NCBI RefSeq assembly: GCF_002304005.1
Contig: NZ_MRCQ01000009.1
Coordinates: 164,060-228,059 of the forward strand
Length of the DNA: 64,000 bases
Origin: Flavobacterium sp. ACN6
GTDB lineage: Bacteria > Bacteroidota > Bacteroidia > Flavobacteriales > Flavobacteriaceae
Direction: 5' to 3'
Part shown: positions 8,339-15,766 of the stretch, piece by piece
Numbering within the stretch: position 1 is the stretch's first letter
Layout: every line of letters begins with the position of its first letter
Translations under genes and position numbers: made by a program
Notes under the pieces: generated by a model
Told to the model about the DNA's origin: nothing
Seen by the model: only the letters and a program-made list of their open reading frames with translations
Database searches by the model: none

Positions 8339-8346
8339 TATCTTTG
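8339..8346 (+). promoter_or_regulatory. -7 element (TATCTTTG) of the DUF177-rpmF transcript
   Basis: TATCTTTG followed by GCACCCC, a typical Flavobacterium start region, about 55 bp before the DUF177 start. The -33 side is TTA with 20-nt spacing, so it is weaker. Confidence 0.45.
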
Positions 8347-8400
8347 CACCCCAATTCAGACATCTAGTTTTAGAACTGAATTGATCAAATTGATGTTGAA

Positions 8401-8943
8401 ATGAGCAAAACAAAAGAATTTTTAATTCCTTTCGTAGGATTAAAACTAGGAAAACACCATTTTGAGTATCAGATAAATAACACGTTCTTTAAGGACTTTG
8501 ATTACGATGAGTTTCAAAGTTCAGATATTAAAGTGAGTTTGGTTTTCGAAAAGAAAAGCAGCATGTTAGAGTTAGAATTCAAACACAAAGGAACTGTAAA
8601 TGTACCTTGTGATCTAACAGGCGAAGATTTTGATCTTCCTATAAAAGGAAAAATGAAATTAATTGTTCGCTTTGGAGATGAATTCAATAATGATAATGAA
8701 GAATTGTTGATTTTGCCACACGGAGAACATGAATTAGATGTGTCACAATACATTTATGAAATGATTGCACTTTCGGTGCCTCTTAAAAGAATTCATCCAG
8801 GAGTTAAAGACGGAACTTTACAAACCGAAGCTTTAACAAAATTGAATGAATTAAGTGTAAAAGAACAAAAAGAAGAGAGTAATAAAGAAGAAGATATTGA
8901 CCCGCGTTGGGAAAAATTAAAGAAACTATTAACGGATAAATAA
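8401..8943 (+). CDS. YceD/DUF177 family protein
   Basis: 180 residues of the DUF177 (YceD) family, which is nearly always encoded just upstream of rpmF and is linked with 23S rRNA processing or ribosome assembly. Visible family features are VPCDLTGEDFDLPI near 74-87 (one Cys remains of the usual Cys pairs) and the acidic C-terminus ending IDPRWEKLKKLLTDK, which is the signature closing block of the family. It is 9 bp ahead of rpmF and surely co-transcribed with it. The N-terminal 60 residues are less conserved. Confidence 0.9.
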   Translation: MSKTKEFLIPFVGLKLGKHHFEYQINNTFFKDFDYDEFQSSDIKVSLVFEKKSSMLELEFKHKGTVNVPCDLTGEDFDLPIKGKMKLIVRFGDEFNNDNEELLILPHGEHELDVSQYIYEMIALSVPLKRIHPGVKDGTLQTEALTKLNELSVKEQKEESNKEEDIDPRWEKLKKLLTDK

Positions 8944-8952
8944 TATAGTAAA

Positions 8953-9147
8953 ATGGCACATCCTAAGAGAAAAATCTCGAAAACAAGAAGAGATAAGAGA
9001 AGAACACATTATAAAGCTACTGTAGCTCAAATCGCTACATGTCCTATTACAGGTGAGGCACATTTATACCACAGAGCTTACTGGCATGAAGGTAAAATGT
9101 ACTACAGAGGGCAAGTTGTTATCGATAAATCTGAAGCGGTTGCTTAA
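8953..9147 (+). CDS. rpmF: Ribosomal protein bL32
   Basis: 64 residues. [19 protein letters not shown] is the standard L32 N-terminus, followed by a domain around [16 protein letters not shown]. Only one Cys (residue 29) is present, so this is a zinc-free paralogue form, as in many Bacteroidota. It belongs to the large ribosomal subunit. It sits in the conserved DUF177-rpmF-fabH order that couples ribosome and fatty-acid synthesis genes, with a terminator directly behind it. Confidence 0.97.
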   Translation: MAHPKRKISKTRRDKRRTHYKATVAQIATCPITGEAHLYHRAYWHEGKMYYRGQVVIDKSEAVA

Positions 9148-9170
9148 TACGTTTTTGTAAATTATACTAG

Positions 9171-9198
9171 AACTCTCACATAGTGAGAGTTTTTTTTG
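9171..9198 (+). terminator. Terminator after rpmF
   Basis: A 9-bp stem (9171-9179 with 9183-9191), loop ATA, then a run of T. It separates DUF177-rpmF from fabH. Confidence 0.88.
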
Positions 9199-9319
9199 TT
9201 GGTTATAATTTTTGTTTTTTAAGAAAATATAGACAAATTCGCTTCGTTTTTTTTTGTAATTTTCAAGTCTTTTAAAAATTTTTCAAATCGCAGTATTTGA
9301 GAGGAAATAATAGAATATA

Positions 9320-10318
9320 ATGAATAAAATCACAGCCGCTATTACCGCTGTTGGCGCTTACGTTCCTGACTTTGTACTTTCTAACAAAGTTTTAGAAACA
9401 ATGGTTGATACCAATGACGAGTGGATTACCACTCGAACAGGAATTAAAGAAAGAAGAATTCTTAAAGATGCTGATAAAGGAACATCTTACCTTGCTATAA
9501 AAGCAGCACAAGATTTAATTGCAAAAGCAAATATTGATCCTCTTGAGATTGATATGATTATAATGGCAACAGCAACACCAGATATGATGGTGGCTTCTAC
9601 TGGAGTGTATGTTGCAACAGAAATTGGAGCTACAAATGCATTTGCTTACGATTTGCAGGCTGCTTGTTCAAGTTTCTTATACGGAATGTCAACTGCTGCA
9701 GCGTATGTTCAGTCAGGACGTTACAAAAAAGTACTTTTAATTGGTGCAGATAAAATGTCATCAATTGTAGATTATACAGACAGAGCTACTTGTATTATTT
9801 TTGGGGATGGAGCTGGTGCAGTTCTTTTCGAACCAAATTATGAAGGCTTAGGTTTACAGGATGAATATTTAAGAAGTGATGGTGTAGGACGTGATTTCCT
9901 TAAAATTCCGGCCGGAGGTTCTTTGATTCCGCCTAGTGAAGAAACTGTAAAAAACAGACAGCACAATATTATGCAAGACGGGAAAACTGTTTTCAAATAT
10001 GCTGTTACAAATATGGCCGATGCCAGCGAATTGATTTTGCAAAGAAATAATTTGACAAATGAAGATGTAGACTGGTTAGTGCCACACCAAGCTAATAAAC
10101 GTATTATTGATGCTACTGCCGGAAGATTAGAATTAGATGAATCTAAGGTATTGGTAAATATTGAAAGATATGGTAATACGACTTCTGGAACTTTACCATT
10201 AGTATTGGCTGATTTTGAAGATAAGCTTAAAAAAGGAGATAATGTTATCTTTGCTGCATTTGGTGGTGGATTCACTTGGGGATCTATCTATTTAAAATGG
10301 GCTTACGATAAGAAATAA
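9320..10318 (+). CDS. fabH: Beta-ketoacyl-ACP synthase III
   Basis: 332 residues. It starts fatty-acid synthesis by condensing an acyl-CoA primer with malonyl-ACP. The thiolase-fold triad is complete: Cys116 in QAACSSFLYG, His256 in VPHQANKRI and Asn286 in ERYGNTTSGT. The closing GGGFTWGSIYLKW is typical. In Flavobacterium this enzyme is expected to favour branched primers for iso fatty acids; that is family knowledge. It leads a fabH-accB-accC run, with 23 bp to accB. Confidence 0.96.
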   Translation: MNKITAAITAVGAYVPDFVLSNKVLETMVDTNDEWITTRTGIKERRILKDADKGTSYLAIKAAQDLIAKANIDPLEIDMIIMATATPDMMVASTGVYVATEIGATNAFAYDLQAACSSFLYGMSTAAAYVQSGRYKKVLLIGADKMSSIVDYTDRATCIIFGDGAGAVLFEPNYEGLGLQDEYLRSDGVGRDFLKIPAGGSLIPPSEETVKNRQHNIMQDGKTVFKYAVTNMADASELILQRNNLTNEDVDWLVPHQANKRIIDATAGRLELDESKVLVNIERYGNTTSGTLPLVLADFEDKLKKGDNVIFAAFGGGFTWGSIYLKWAYDKK

Positions 10319-10341
10319 ATTAAAACTAAAAACGAATCATT

Positions 10342-10827
10342 ATGGATTTAAAAGAAATTCAAAACCTAATCAAATTTGTTGCAAATTCGGGCGTTGCAGA
10401 AGTGAAGTTAGAAATGGATGATGTAAAAATCACCATCAGAACAACTTTAGAAACAAATGTAACTGAAGCAACTTACGTGCAGCAATTACCAACTCAGGCA
10501 GCTTTACCACAAGTAGCGGCGCCGCAAGTTACTGCTCCAACAGTTGTAAATGTAACTCCAGAAGCACCAGCTGCTAACGATTCTAAATATATTACTATAA
10601 AATCTCCAATCATTGGTACTTTTTATAGAAAACCATCTCCAGACAAATCTGTTTTTACAGAAGTAGGAAGCACTATTTCAAAAGGAGATGTTCTTTGTGT
10701 AATTGAAGCAATGAAATTATTCAACGAAATCGAATCTGAAATTTCTGGTAAAATTGTAAAAATTCTTGTTGATGATATGTCTCCTGTAGAATTTGACCAA
10801 CCTTTATTCTTAGTTGATCCATCATAA
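10342..10827 (+). CDS. accB: Biotin carboxyl carrier protein of acetyl-CoA carboxylase
   Basis: 161 residues. The N-terminal part (1-35) is the AccB helical/strand segment, 45-80 is an Ala/Pro/Val-rich flexible linker, and 84-161 is the biotinyl domain with the attachment Lys125 in [12 protein letters not shown]. It carries carboxybiotin between AccC and the carboxyltransferase. It lies 84 bp ahead of accC, and that spacer contains a palindromic repeat. Confidence 0.96.
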   Translation: MDLKEIQNLIKFVANSGVAEVKLEMDDVKITIRTTLETNVTEATYVQQLPTQAALPQVAAPQVTAPTVVNVTPEAPAANDSKYITIKSPIIGTFYRKPSPDKSVFTEVGSTISKGDVLCVIEAMKLFNEIESEISGKIVKILVDDMSPVEFDQPLFLVDPS

Positions 10828-10837
10828 TTTTTAAAAA

Positions 10838-10897
10838 TTCCAATAGAGAAATCACAAAATCCAATTGTTGGAATTTGGAGATTGGAATTTGTAATTT
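10838..10897. repeat. AATTCCAA-type palindromic repeat in the accB-accC spacer
   Basis: Two AATTCCAAT/AATCCAATT units face AATTTGGA/ATTGGAATTT units across a short centre, so the RNA can fold into a hairpin. The same repeat family fills many other spacers here (12306-12420, 20330-20680, 27178-27255, 49660-49715, 51050-51125, 63691-63930). Within the acc transcript it may modulate mRNA stability. Confidence 0.6.
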
Positions 10898-10911
10898 TTA
10901 ATATAAATAAG

Positions 10912-12258
10912 ATGTTTAAAAAAATATTAATTGCGAATAGAGGAGAAATTGCACTTCGTGTAATTCGTACATGTAAGGAAATGGGAATCAAAACTGTTGC
11001 AGTTTACTCTACAGCCGATGCAGAAAGTTTACACGTTAAATTTGCTGACGAAGCGGTTTGTATTGGTCCTCCTCCGAGTAACTTATCGTATTTGAAAATG
11101 TCAAATATCATTGCAGCTGCAGAAATTACAAATGCAGATGCAATACACCCAGGATACGGTTTTCTTTCTGAGAATGCTAAATTCTCTAAAATTTGTCAAG
11201 AGCACGGAATTAAATTCATCGGTGCTGCTCCAGAAATGATTGACAGAATGGGTGATAAAGCTTCTGCAAAAGCTACAATGAAAGCAGCAGGAGTTCCATG
11301 TGTACCAGGTTCAGACGGATTATTAGATTCTTATGAGCATGCACTTAAAGTAGCTAAAGAAATTGGTTACCCAGTTATGATGAAAGCTACTGCTGGTGGT
11401 GGTGGAAAAGGAATGCGTGCGATCTGGAAAGAAGATGAGCTTTTAAAAGCTTGGGAAAGTGCGCGTCAGGAAGCTGCTGCAGCATTTGGAAATGACGGAA
11501 TGTACATGGAGAAACTTATTGAAGAACCACGTCATATCGAAATTCAAGTTGTTGGAGATTCTTATGGAAAAGCATGTCACCTTTCTGAAAGAGACTGCTC
11601 AGTGCAACGTCGTCACCAAAAACTTACTGAAGAAACACCTTCACCTTTCATGACAGATGACTTACGTACAAGAATGGGAGAAGCTGCTGTAAAAGCTGCT
11701 GAATTCATTAAATACGAAGGAGCTGGAACGGTAGAATTTCTTGTGGACAAACACAGAAACTTCTATTTCATGGAAATGAATACTCGTATTCAGGTTGAAC
11801 ACCCGATCACAGAACAAGTTATTGATTATGATTTGATCCGTGAGCAGATTATGGTTGCTGCTGGAATTCCGATTTCAGGTAAAAACTATCTTCCAGAATT
11901 ACACGCTATCGAATGTCGTATTAATGCTGAAGATCCTTATAACGATTTTCGCCCTTCACCAGGAAAGATTACTACGCTTCATATGCCAGGAGGACACGGA
12001 GTTCGTTTAGATACTCACGTATATTCAGGTTATAGTATTCCGCCAAACTACGATTCTATGATTGCAAAGTTAATTACGACAGCGCAGTCTCGTGAAGAAG
12101 CTATCAGCAAAATGCGAAGAGCTTTAGATGAGTTCGTAATAGAAGGTGTAAAAACTACAATACCTTTCCATAGACAATTAATGGACGATCCAAAATATAT
12201 TGCAGGAGATTATACAACTGCATTTATGGATACATTTAAAATGAATGCTCCAGAATAA
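10912..12258 (+). CDS. accC: Biotin carboxylase subunit of acetyl-CoA carboxylase
   Basis: 448 residues from ATG 10912, where the universal [19 protein letters not shown] start lies; a 30-bp upstream in-frame ATG would add ten residues coming from the repeat and is not favoured. ATP-grasp features: GGGGKGMR near 166, [14 protein letters not shown] near 285 with catalytic Glu/Arg, and the C-terminal domain beginning near 335. It carboxylates biotin on AccB with ATP and bicarbonate. Terminator follows. Confidence 0.97.
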   Translation: MFKKILIANRGEIALRVIRTCKEMGIKTVAVYSTADAESLHVKFADEAVCIGPPPSNLSYLKMSNIIAAAEITNADAIHPGYGFLSENAKFSKICQEHGIKFIGAAPEMIDRMGDKASAKATMKAAGVPCVPGSDGLLDSYEHALKVAKEIGYPVMMKATAGGGGKGMRAIWKEDELLKAWESARQEAAAAFGNDGMYMEKLIEEPRHIEIQVVGDSYGKACHLSERDCSVQRRHQKLTEETPSPFMTDDLRTRMGEAAVKAAEFIKYEGAGTVEFLVDKHRNFYFMEMNTRIQVEHPITEQVIDYDLIREQIMVAAGIPISGKNYLPELHAIECRINAEDPYNDFRPSPGKITTLHMPGGHGVRLDTHVYSGYSIPPNYDSMIAKLITTAQSREEAISKMRRALDEFVIEGVKTTIPFHRQLMDDPKYIAGDYTTAFMDTFKMNAPE

Positions 12259-12262
12259 TTAT

Positions 12263-12296
12263 AAAGGCTGTCAATTTTTTGACAGCCTTTTTTCTT
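12263..12296 (+). terminator. Terminator after accC
   Basis: 12-bp stem (12263-12274 with 12279-12290), short T loop and T-run, ending the fabH-accB-accC transcript. Confidence 0.9.
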
Positions 12297-12305
12297 TGTA
12301 ACCGT

Positions 12306-12420
12306 TTTTTAAAATTCCAAAATTTTAAATTCCAAACTTCAATTCAAAAAGTATCAATACTGAAATTGAAACCTCAAACTTAAATTTTGGAATTTGGAAC
12401 GTTAAAAATTGAGATTTAAA
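12306..12420. repeat. AATTCCAA-type palindromic repeat
   Basis: Copies of AAATTCCAAA on the left face TTTTGGAATTTGGAA on the right. Together with 12421-12635 this is a gene-free spacer of about 340 bp; the right half holds the candidate control region of the PepSY-like array. Confidence 0.6.
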
Positions 12421-12438
12421 TTGAATATTTCCTCAAGG

Positions 12439-12493
12439 TTACACTTTAAGTGTTTACTTATTACACACCTTTTTCGCCTTTTACACACTTTTT
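12439..12493 (+). promoter_or_regulatory. Three phased direct repeats (candidate activator sites)
   Basis: TTACACTTT at 12439, TTACACACCTTTTT at 12461 and TTACACACTTTTT at 12481. Their starts are 22 and 20 bp apart, about two helical turns, so a protein could bind all three on one face. They lie about 75-115 bp upstream of the TTGGCACG box at 12554, the usual distance range for sites of a sigma-54 activator. Such an activator is encoded just past the array. Binding is inferred. Confidence 0.5.
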
Positions 12494-12553
12494 GAATTTT
12501 CTTATTTTTTGGCATATTTTAATAAAGCCTTTAAAAATAAGGGTTTACGGGGT

Positions 12554-12571
12554 TTGGCACGCATCTTTTTC
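12554..12571 (+). promoter_or_regulatory. Sigma-54-like promoter element (good -24, poor -12)
   Basis: TTGGCACG at 12554-12561 equals the sigma-54 -24 consensus. At the expected -12 distance the sequence is CTTTTT, lacking the canonical GC. It lies 65 bp before the first gene of the PepSY-like array. A real sigma-54 promoter is plausible but not certain. Confidence 0.4.
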
Positions 12572-12635
12572 ATTACGGCATAATAATTTCATTGTCTAAA
12601 GCGTAAACAACTATTAATATTAAAATATATACGTT

Positions 12636-12932
12636 ATGAAAAATTTATTTTTATCAGCCGCAATTGTCTTAGGAAGTTTAACTTCATTCGCTTCAACTAC
12701 ACAAGTAACAAATACAATCGTAAAAACGATTTCTGTTGAAGAAGAATACACTGAAATCAAATTAGAAGAATTACCAGCTGCTATTACAGAATCTTTGAAA
12801 AAAGCATATCCAGAAGCTGTAATTACAAAAGCATATAAAAACGAAAAAGCAGAGTACAAACTTGACGTTACTGTAGGTGACAAAGTTGGAAATCTTTTCG
12901 CTAATGCAGATGGAACTTGGATTAAAAAATAA
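12636..12932 (+). CDS. Exported PepSY-like protein, array copy 1
   Basis: 98 residues. Signal peptide 1-20 (MKNLFLSAAIVLGSLTSFAS), then one PepSY-like/DUF2874-type module with the pattern P-A-A-I-T-E-S-L-K-K-A-YP near 49-61, KAYKNEKAEYKLDVTVGD near 65-82 and the closing NADGTWIKK. Such modules fold as a small beta-alpha unit and act outside the cytoplasm; binding partners are unknown. Copies 1 and 2 are the closest pair, nearly identical in the signal peptide and the last 20 residues, so they are a recent duplication. First gene of five, following the sigma-54-like element. Confidence 0.85.
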   Translation: MKNLFLSAAIVLGSLTSFASTTQVTNTIVKTISVEEEYTEIKLEELPAAITESLKKAYPEAVITKAYKNEKAEYKLDVTVGDKVGNLFANADGTWIKK

Positions 12933-13005
12933 TCTAATATAGATTTTGTGAAAATCCAGATCAAGAATACTAAGATCAAATTAACAATATTAAAATACAA
13001 CTATC

Positions 13006-13302
13006 ATGAAAAATTTATTTTTATCAGCCGCAATCGTTTTGGGAGGTTTAACATCATTTGCTTCAACTTCGCCAATTTCAAATACAATCGTTAAAACAAT
13101 TTCTATTCAAGATGAATATACAGAAGTTAAATTAGAAGAAGTTCCAGTAGCTGTAACTGATGCTCTTAAAAAAGCATATCCAGACGCTGTGCTTACTAAA
13201 GCATTTAAAAACACAAAATCTGAATACAAGCTTGAAGTAACTGTTGGAGATAAAACAGGAAATCTTTTTGCTAACGCAGACGGAACTTGGATTAAAAAAT
13301 AA
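13006..13302 (+). CDS. Exported PepSY-like protein, array copy 2
   Basis: 98 residues, near twin of copy 1: the same signal peptide (SAAIVLGGLTSFAS), the same spacing, and the tail NLFANADGTWIKK is identical. Differences cluster in the middle (VPVAVTDALKKAYPDAVLTKAFK), suggesting pressure for change there. The 73-bp gap from copy 1 is the largest in the array and repeats part of the leader (TATTAAAATA before the ATG in both), so the duplication unit probably included upstream DNA. Confidence 0.85.
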   Translation: MKNLFLSAAIVLGGLTSFASTSPISNTIVKTISIQDEYTEVKLEEVPVAVTDALKKAYPDAVLTKAFKNTKSEYKLEVTVGDKTGNLFANADGTWIKK

Positions 13303-13331
13303 TCTAAAACTAACCCTTAAAAACTATTACT

Positions 13332-13622
13332 ATGAAAAAGTTAATCTTATCGGCAGCGATTGTTTTAGGCAGTTTGTCGATGCACGCAGAAACCGCTGCT
13401 GTAACCAATTTAATGGTGCAGACAGTTAATGACCAGGATGAATATAAAGAAGTAGATGGAGTGCCCGCAGCTGTAAAAAAAGGCTTAGACGAAGCTTATC
13501 CTGGTGTAGTGCTTGAAAAAGCATGGGTAAACGACAAAAAGGAGTACAAAATTGAGATAACAGTTCGAAAAGAAAAATCGATTGTATATACAGATGCTTC
13601 GGGTAATATTCTTAAAAAATAA
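13332..13622 (+). CDS. Exported PepSY-like protein, array copy 3
   Basis: 96 residues. Signal peptide MKKLILSAAIVLGSLSMHA, then the module with VPAAVKKGLDEAYPGVVLEKAWVNDKKEY split over residues 44-71, ending TDASGNILKK. It is the most divergent in the linker and has RKEKSIVYT where others have GDK-based turns. It lies 29 bp after copy 2 and 17 bp before copy 4, consistent with one transcript. Confidence 0.85.
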   Translation: MKKLILSAAIVLGSLSMHAETAAVTNLMVQTVNDQDEYKEVDGVPAAVKKGLDEAYPGVVLEKAWVNDKKEYKIEITVRKEKSIVYTDASGNILKK

Positions 13623-13639
13623 TTTTAAAATACAATATT

Positions 13640-13933
13640 ATGAAAAAGTTAGTCTTATCAGCAGCGATTGTTTTAGGAAGTTTATCGGTAAATGCCGCTA
13701 TTCTGCCAGCAATTTCAATCTCTCAATCAGTACTTATTCAAGATGAATTTACTGAAGTAACTGCAGATGCCGTTCCGGCAGCAGTGAAGTCAACAGTTGA
13801 AAAATCTTTCCCGAAAACTAAGCTTGAAAAAGCGTATAAAAACGAGAAAAACGAGTATAAACTTGAAATTTCAAATGGAGACAAGAAGTATACTATTTTT
13901 ACAGATGCTTCTGGTAACATCATCAAAAAATAA
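13640..13933 (+). CDS. Exported PepSY-like protein, array copy 4
   Basis: 97 residues, signal peptide MKKLVLSAAIVLGSLSVNA, then the shared module with TADAVPAAVKSTVEKSFP near 42-59, LEKAYKNEKNEYKLEIS near 62-78 and TDASGNIIKK at the end. The ADAVPAAVK block is shared with copy 5, and the tail with copy 3. It is 14 bp ahead of copy 5. Confidence 0.85.
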   Translation: MKKLVLSAAIVLGSLSVNAAILPAISISQSVLIQDEFTEVTADAVPAAVKSTVEKSFPKTKLEKAYKNEKNEYKLEISNGDKKYTIFTDASGNIIKK

Positions 13934-13947
13934 TTAAAATCAGCATC

Positions 13948-14241
13948 ATGAAAAAATTAATCTTATCAGCAGTTATCCTTCTTGGAACAATGTCAATTCA
14001 GGCAAATATATTGCCAGTTTCAGAAGATATTAAAACTATTGTGGTTCAATCAGAATACACAGAGGTTACTGCAGATGCTGTGCCTGCAGCTGTAAAAACA
14101 GCTTTGCAGACAGCTTATCCGGGAGCAAAACTGGATAAAGCATTTGTTAACGAAAAAAAAGAGTATAAACTCGAAATATCAGTTGGAGACCAAAAGGCTA
14201 CTGTGTACTCAGATGTCAATGGTAACTGGTTGAAAATATAA
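13948..14241 (+). CDS. Exported PepSY-like protein, array copy 5
   Basis: 97 residues, signal peptide MKKLILSAVILLGTMSIQA, module with TADAVPAAVKTALQTAYPG near 42-60, LDKAFVNEKKEYKLEISVGD near 62-81, ending SDVNGNWLKI. It is the last copy. A strong terminator follows within 35 bp, and the sigma-54 activator gene starts 129 bp downstream, so regulator and array are neighbours but separate transcripts. Confidence 0.85.
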   Translation: MKKLILSAVILLGTMSIQANILPVSEDIKTIVVQSEYTEVTADAVPAAVKTALQTAYPGAKLDKAFVNEKKEYKLEISVGDQKATVYSDVNGNWLKI

Positions 14242-14273
14242 TTAGGTGAATTTAGATTTATGTTTTTGGTGAA

Positions 14274-14308
14274 AAAGAGATTGCTGCTTGCAATCTCTTT
14301 TTTTTTGC
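14274..14308 (+). terminator. Terminator of the PepSY-like array
   Basis: 11-bp stem (14274-14284 with 14290-14300), loop TGCTT, then a nine-T run. It closes the five-gene array. Confidence 0.9.
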
Positions 14309-14369
14309 ATAATTTTGTGAAAATCCAATTTTAATAGTCTTATTTTAGCAAAAAACTCCCTAAACACAA

Positions 14370-15734
14370 ATGCCTAAGATATTATTGATAGAAGATGACA
14401 TCGCGTTTTGTAAATTATTAGAAAAATTTCTAGTTAAAAAAGCGTACGATGTAACGATTGCTTTCTCTGCTGCAGAAGCACGTACAGCGGTTAAAAACGA
14501 ATCTTTTGATTTGATTTTAACAGATCTTCGTCTGCCTGATTTTGACGGTATTGCATTGATGTCAGAATTTAAAGATTCATATCCTGATATTCCAGTTATT
14601 TTAATGACAGGTTATTCTGATGTAAACACTGCAGTTAAGGCAATTAAAAATGGAGCAGCAGATTATATATCTAAACCATTTAATCCAGATGAGGTTTTAT
14701 TGGTTATTACCAATGCACTGCAAACTCCAAAAGAAGAAGAGGAAGATCTAGTTGAAGTTCCAACGAAAAAGAAAACTGCAAAAAAAGCAGCTTCAACTTC
14801 AACGGAAAATGAATTTGTTAGAGGAATTTCGATTGCTTCTAAAAAATTATTAGATCATATTGAATTAGTAAGTCCGACGGATATGTCTGTTCTAATTATT
14901 GGCGAAAGCGGAACTGGAAAAGAAATTATTGCTAAAAGTATTCATCAGCAAAGTCAGCGAAAAAACAACAATTTTATTGCGGTTGATTGTGGTGCTATTC
15001 CAAAAGAATTGGCTGCAAGTGAATTTTTTGGTCACTTAAAAGGGTCTTTTACGGGAGCGATTAGTGATAAAATGGGTTATTTTGAAGCGGCAAATGGAGG
15101 AACTTTATTTTTGGACGAAATTGGAAACCTTTCGTATGAAAACCAAATTCAGTTATTAAGGGCGCTTCAGGAAAGAAAAATTAAACCCGTTGGAAGCAAT
15201 AAAGAAATAAACGTCGATATCCGCATTATTACAGCTACAAATGAAGATTTACGTGAAGCAGTAAAAAACGGTGATTTCAGAGAAGATTTATACCATAGAA
15301 TCAACGAATTCTCTATTCAGTCTCCATCTTTAAAAGATCGTGACGAAGATTTAATGGTTTTTGCAGATTATTTCCTTGAAAAAGCCAATCAGCAGTTAAA
15401 TAAAGATATTATCGGATTCTCTCCAGAGGTAGTTTCTATTTTTCAAAATTACAACTGGCCGGGGAATTTACGTGAATTACAAAACTGTGTAAAACGTGCG
15501 ACGCTTTTATCTCGCGGTGATTTTATTGATAGCGATGTCCTTCCAGCAGAATTTTTCCAGATTCAAAAACAACAGCCAGCTGAGAATGGAGTTTTTTCAT
15601 TATCTGAAAATGAAAAAGAAACCATTATTCATGCTTTATCTAAAGCGCAGAATAATAAATCTGAAGCTGCAAAGCTTTTAAAAATTACCAGAAAAACACT
15701 TTACAACAAATTGAAACAATATAATATAGAGTAA
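14370..15734 (+). CDS. NtrC-family sigma-54-dependent response regulator
   Basis: 454 residues with three domains: receiver 1-115 (acidic pair Glu8/Asp9, phosphoacceptor Asp52, Lys102), AAA+ 148-380 (Walker A GESGTGKE at 178-185, Walker B TLFLDE at 245-250), and a Fis-type helix-turn-helix at 415-454 (KSEAAKLLKITRKTLYNKL). The sigma-54 contact loop reads GSFTGA at 225-230 instead of GAFTGA, a one-residue variant. It should activate sigma-54 promoters when phosphorylated. It lies beside the exported-protein array and converges with a hybrid histidine kinase whose receiver and HPt domains could form a phosphorelay ending here; both links are inference. Confidence 0.95.
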   Translation: MPKILLIEDDIAFCKLLEKFLVKKAYDVTIAFSAAEARTAVKNESFDLILTDLRLPDFDGIALMSEFKDSYPDIPVILMTGYSDVNTAVKAIKNGAADYISKPFNPDEVLLVITNALQTPKEEEEDLVEVPTKKKTAKKAASTSTENEFVRGISIASKKLLDHIELVSPTDMSVLIIGESGTGKEIIAKSIHQQSQRKNNNFIAVDCGAIPKELAASEFFGHLKGSFTGAISDKMGYFEAANGGTLFLDEIGNLSYENQIQLLRALQERKIKPVGSNKEINVDIRIITATNEDLREAVKNGDFREDLYHRINEFSIQSPSLKDRDEDLMVFADYFLEKANQQLNKDIIGFSPEVVSIFQNYNWPGNLRELQNCVKRATLLSRGDFIDSDVLPAEFFQIQKQQPAENGVFSLSENEKETIIHALSKAQNNKSEAAKLLKITRKTLYNKLKQYNIE

Positions 15735-15766
15735 AGCATTTTTAAAATGCTTTACTTTTTTTTAAA
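15731..15766. terminator. Bidirectional terminator between activator and kinase
   Basis: 12-bp stem (15731-15742 with 15744-15755) flanked by A-rich and T-rich runs, placed in the 27-bp gap between the two convergent genes; it serves the rightward gene clearly and may serve the leftward one. Confidence 0.8.
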
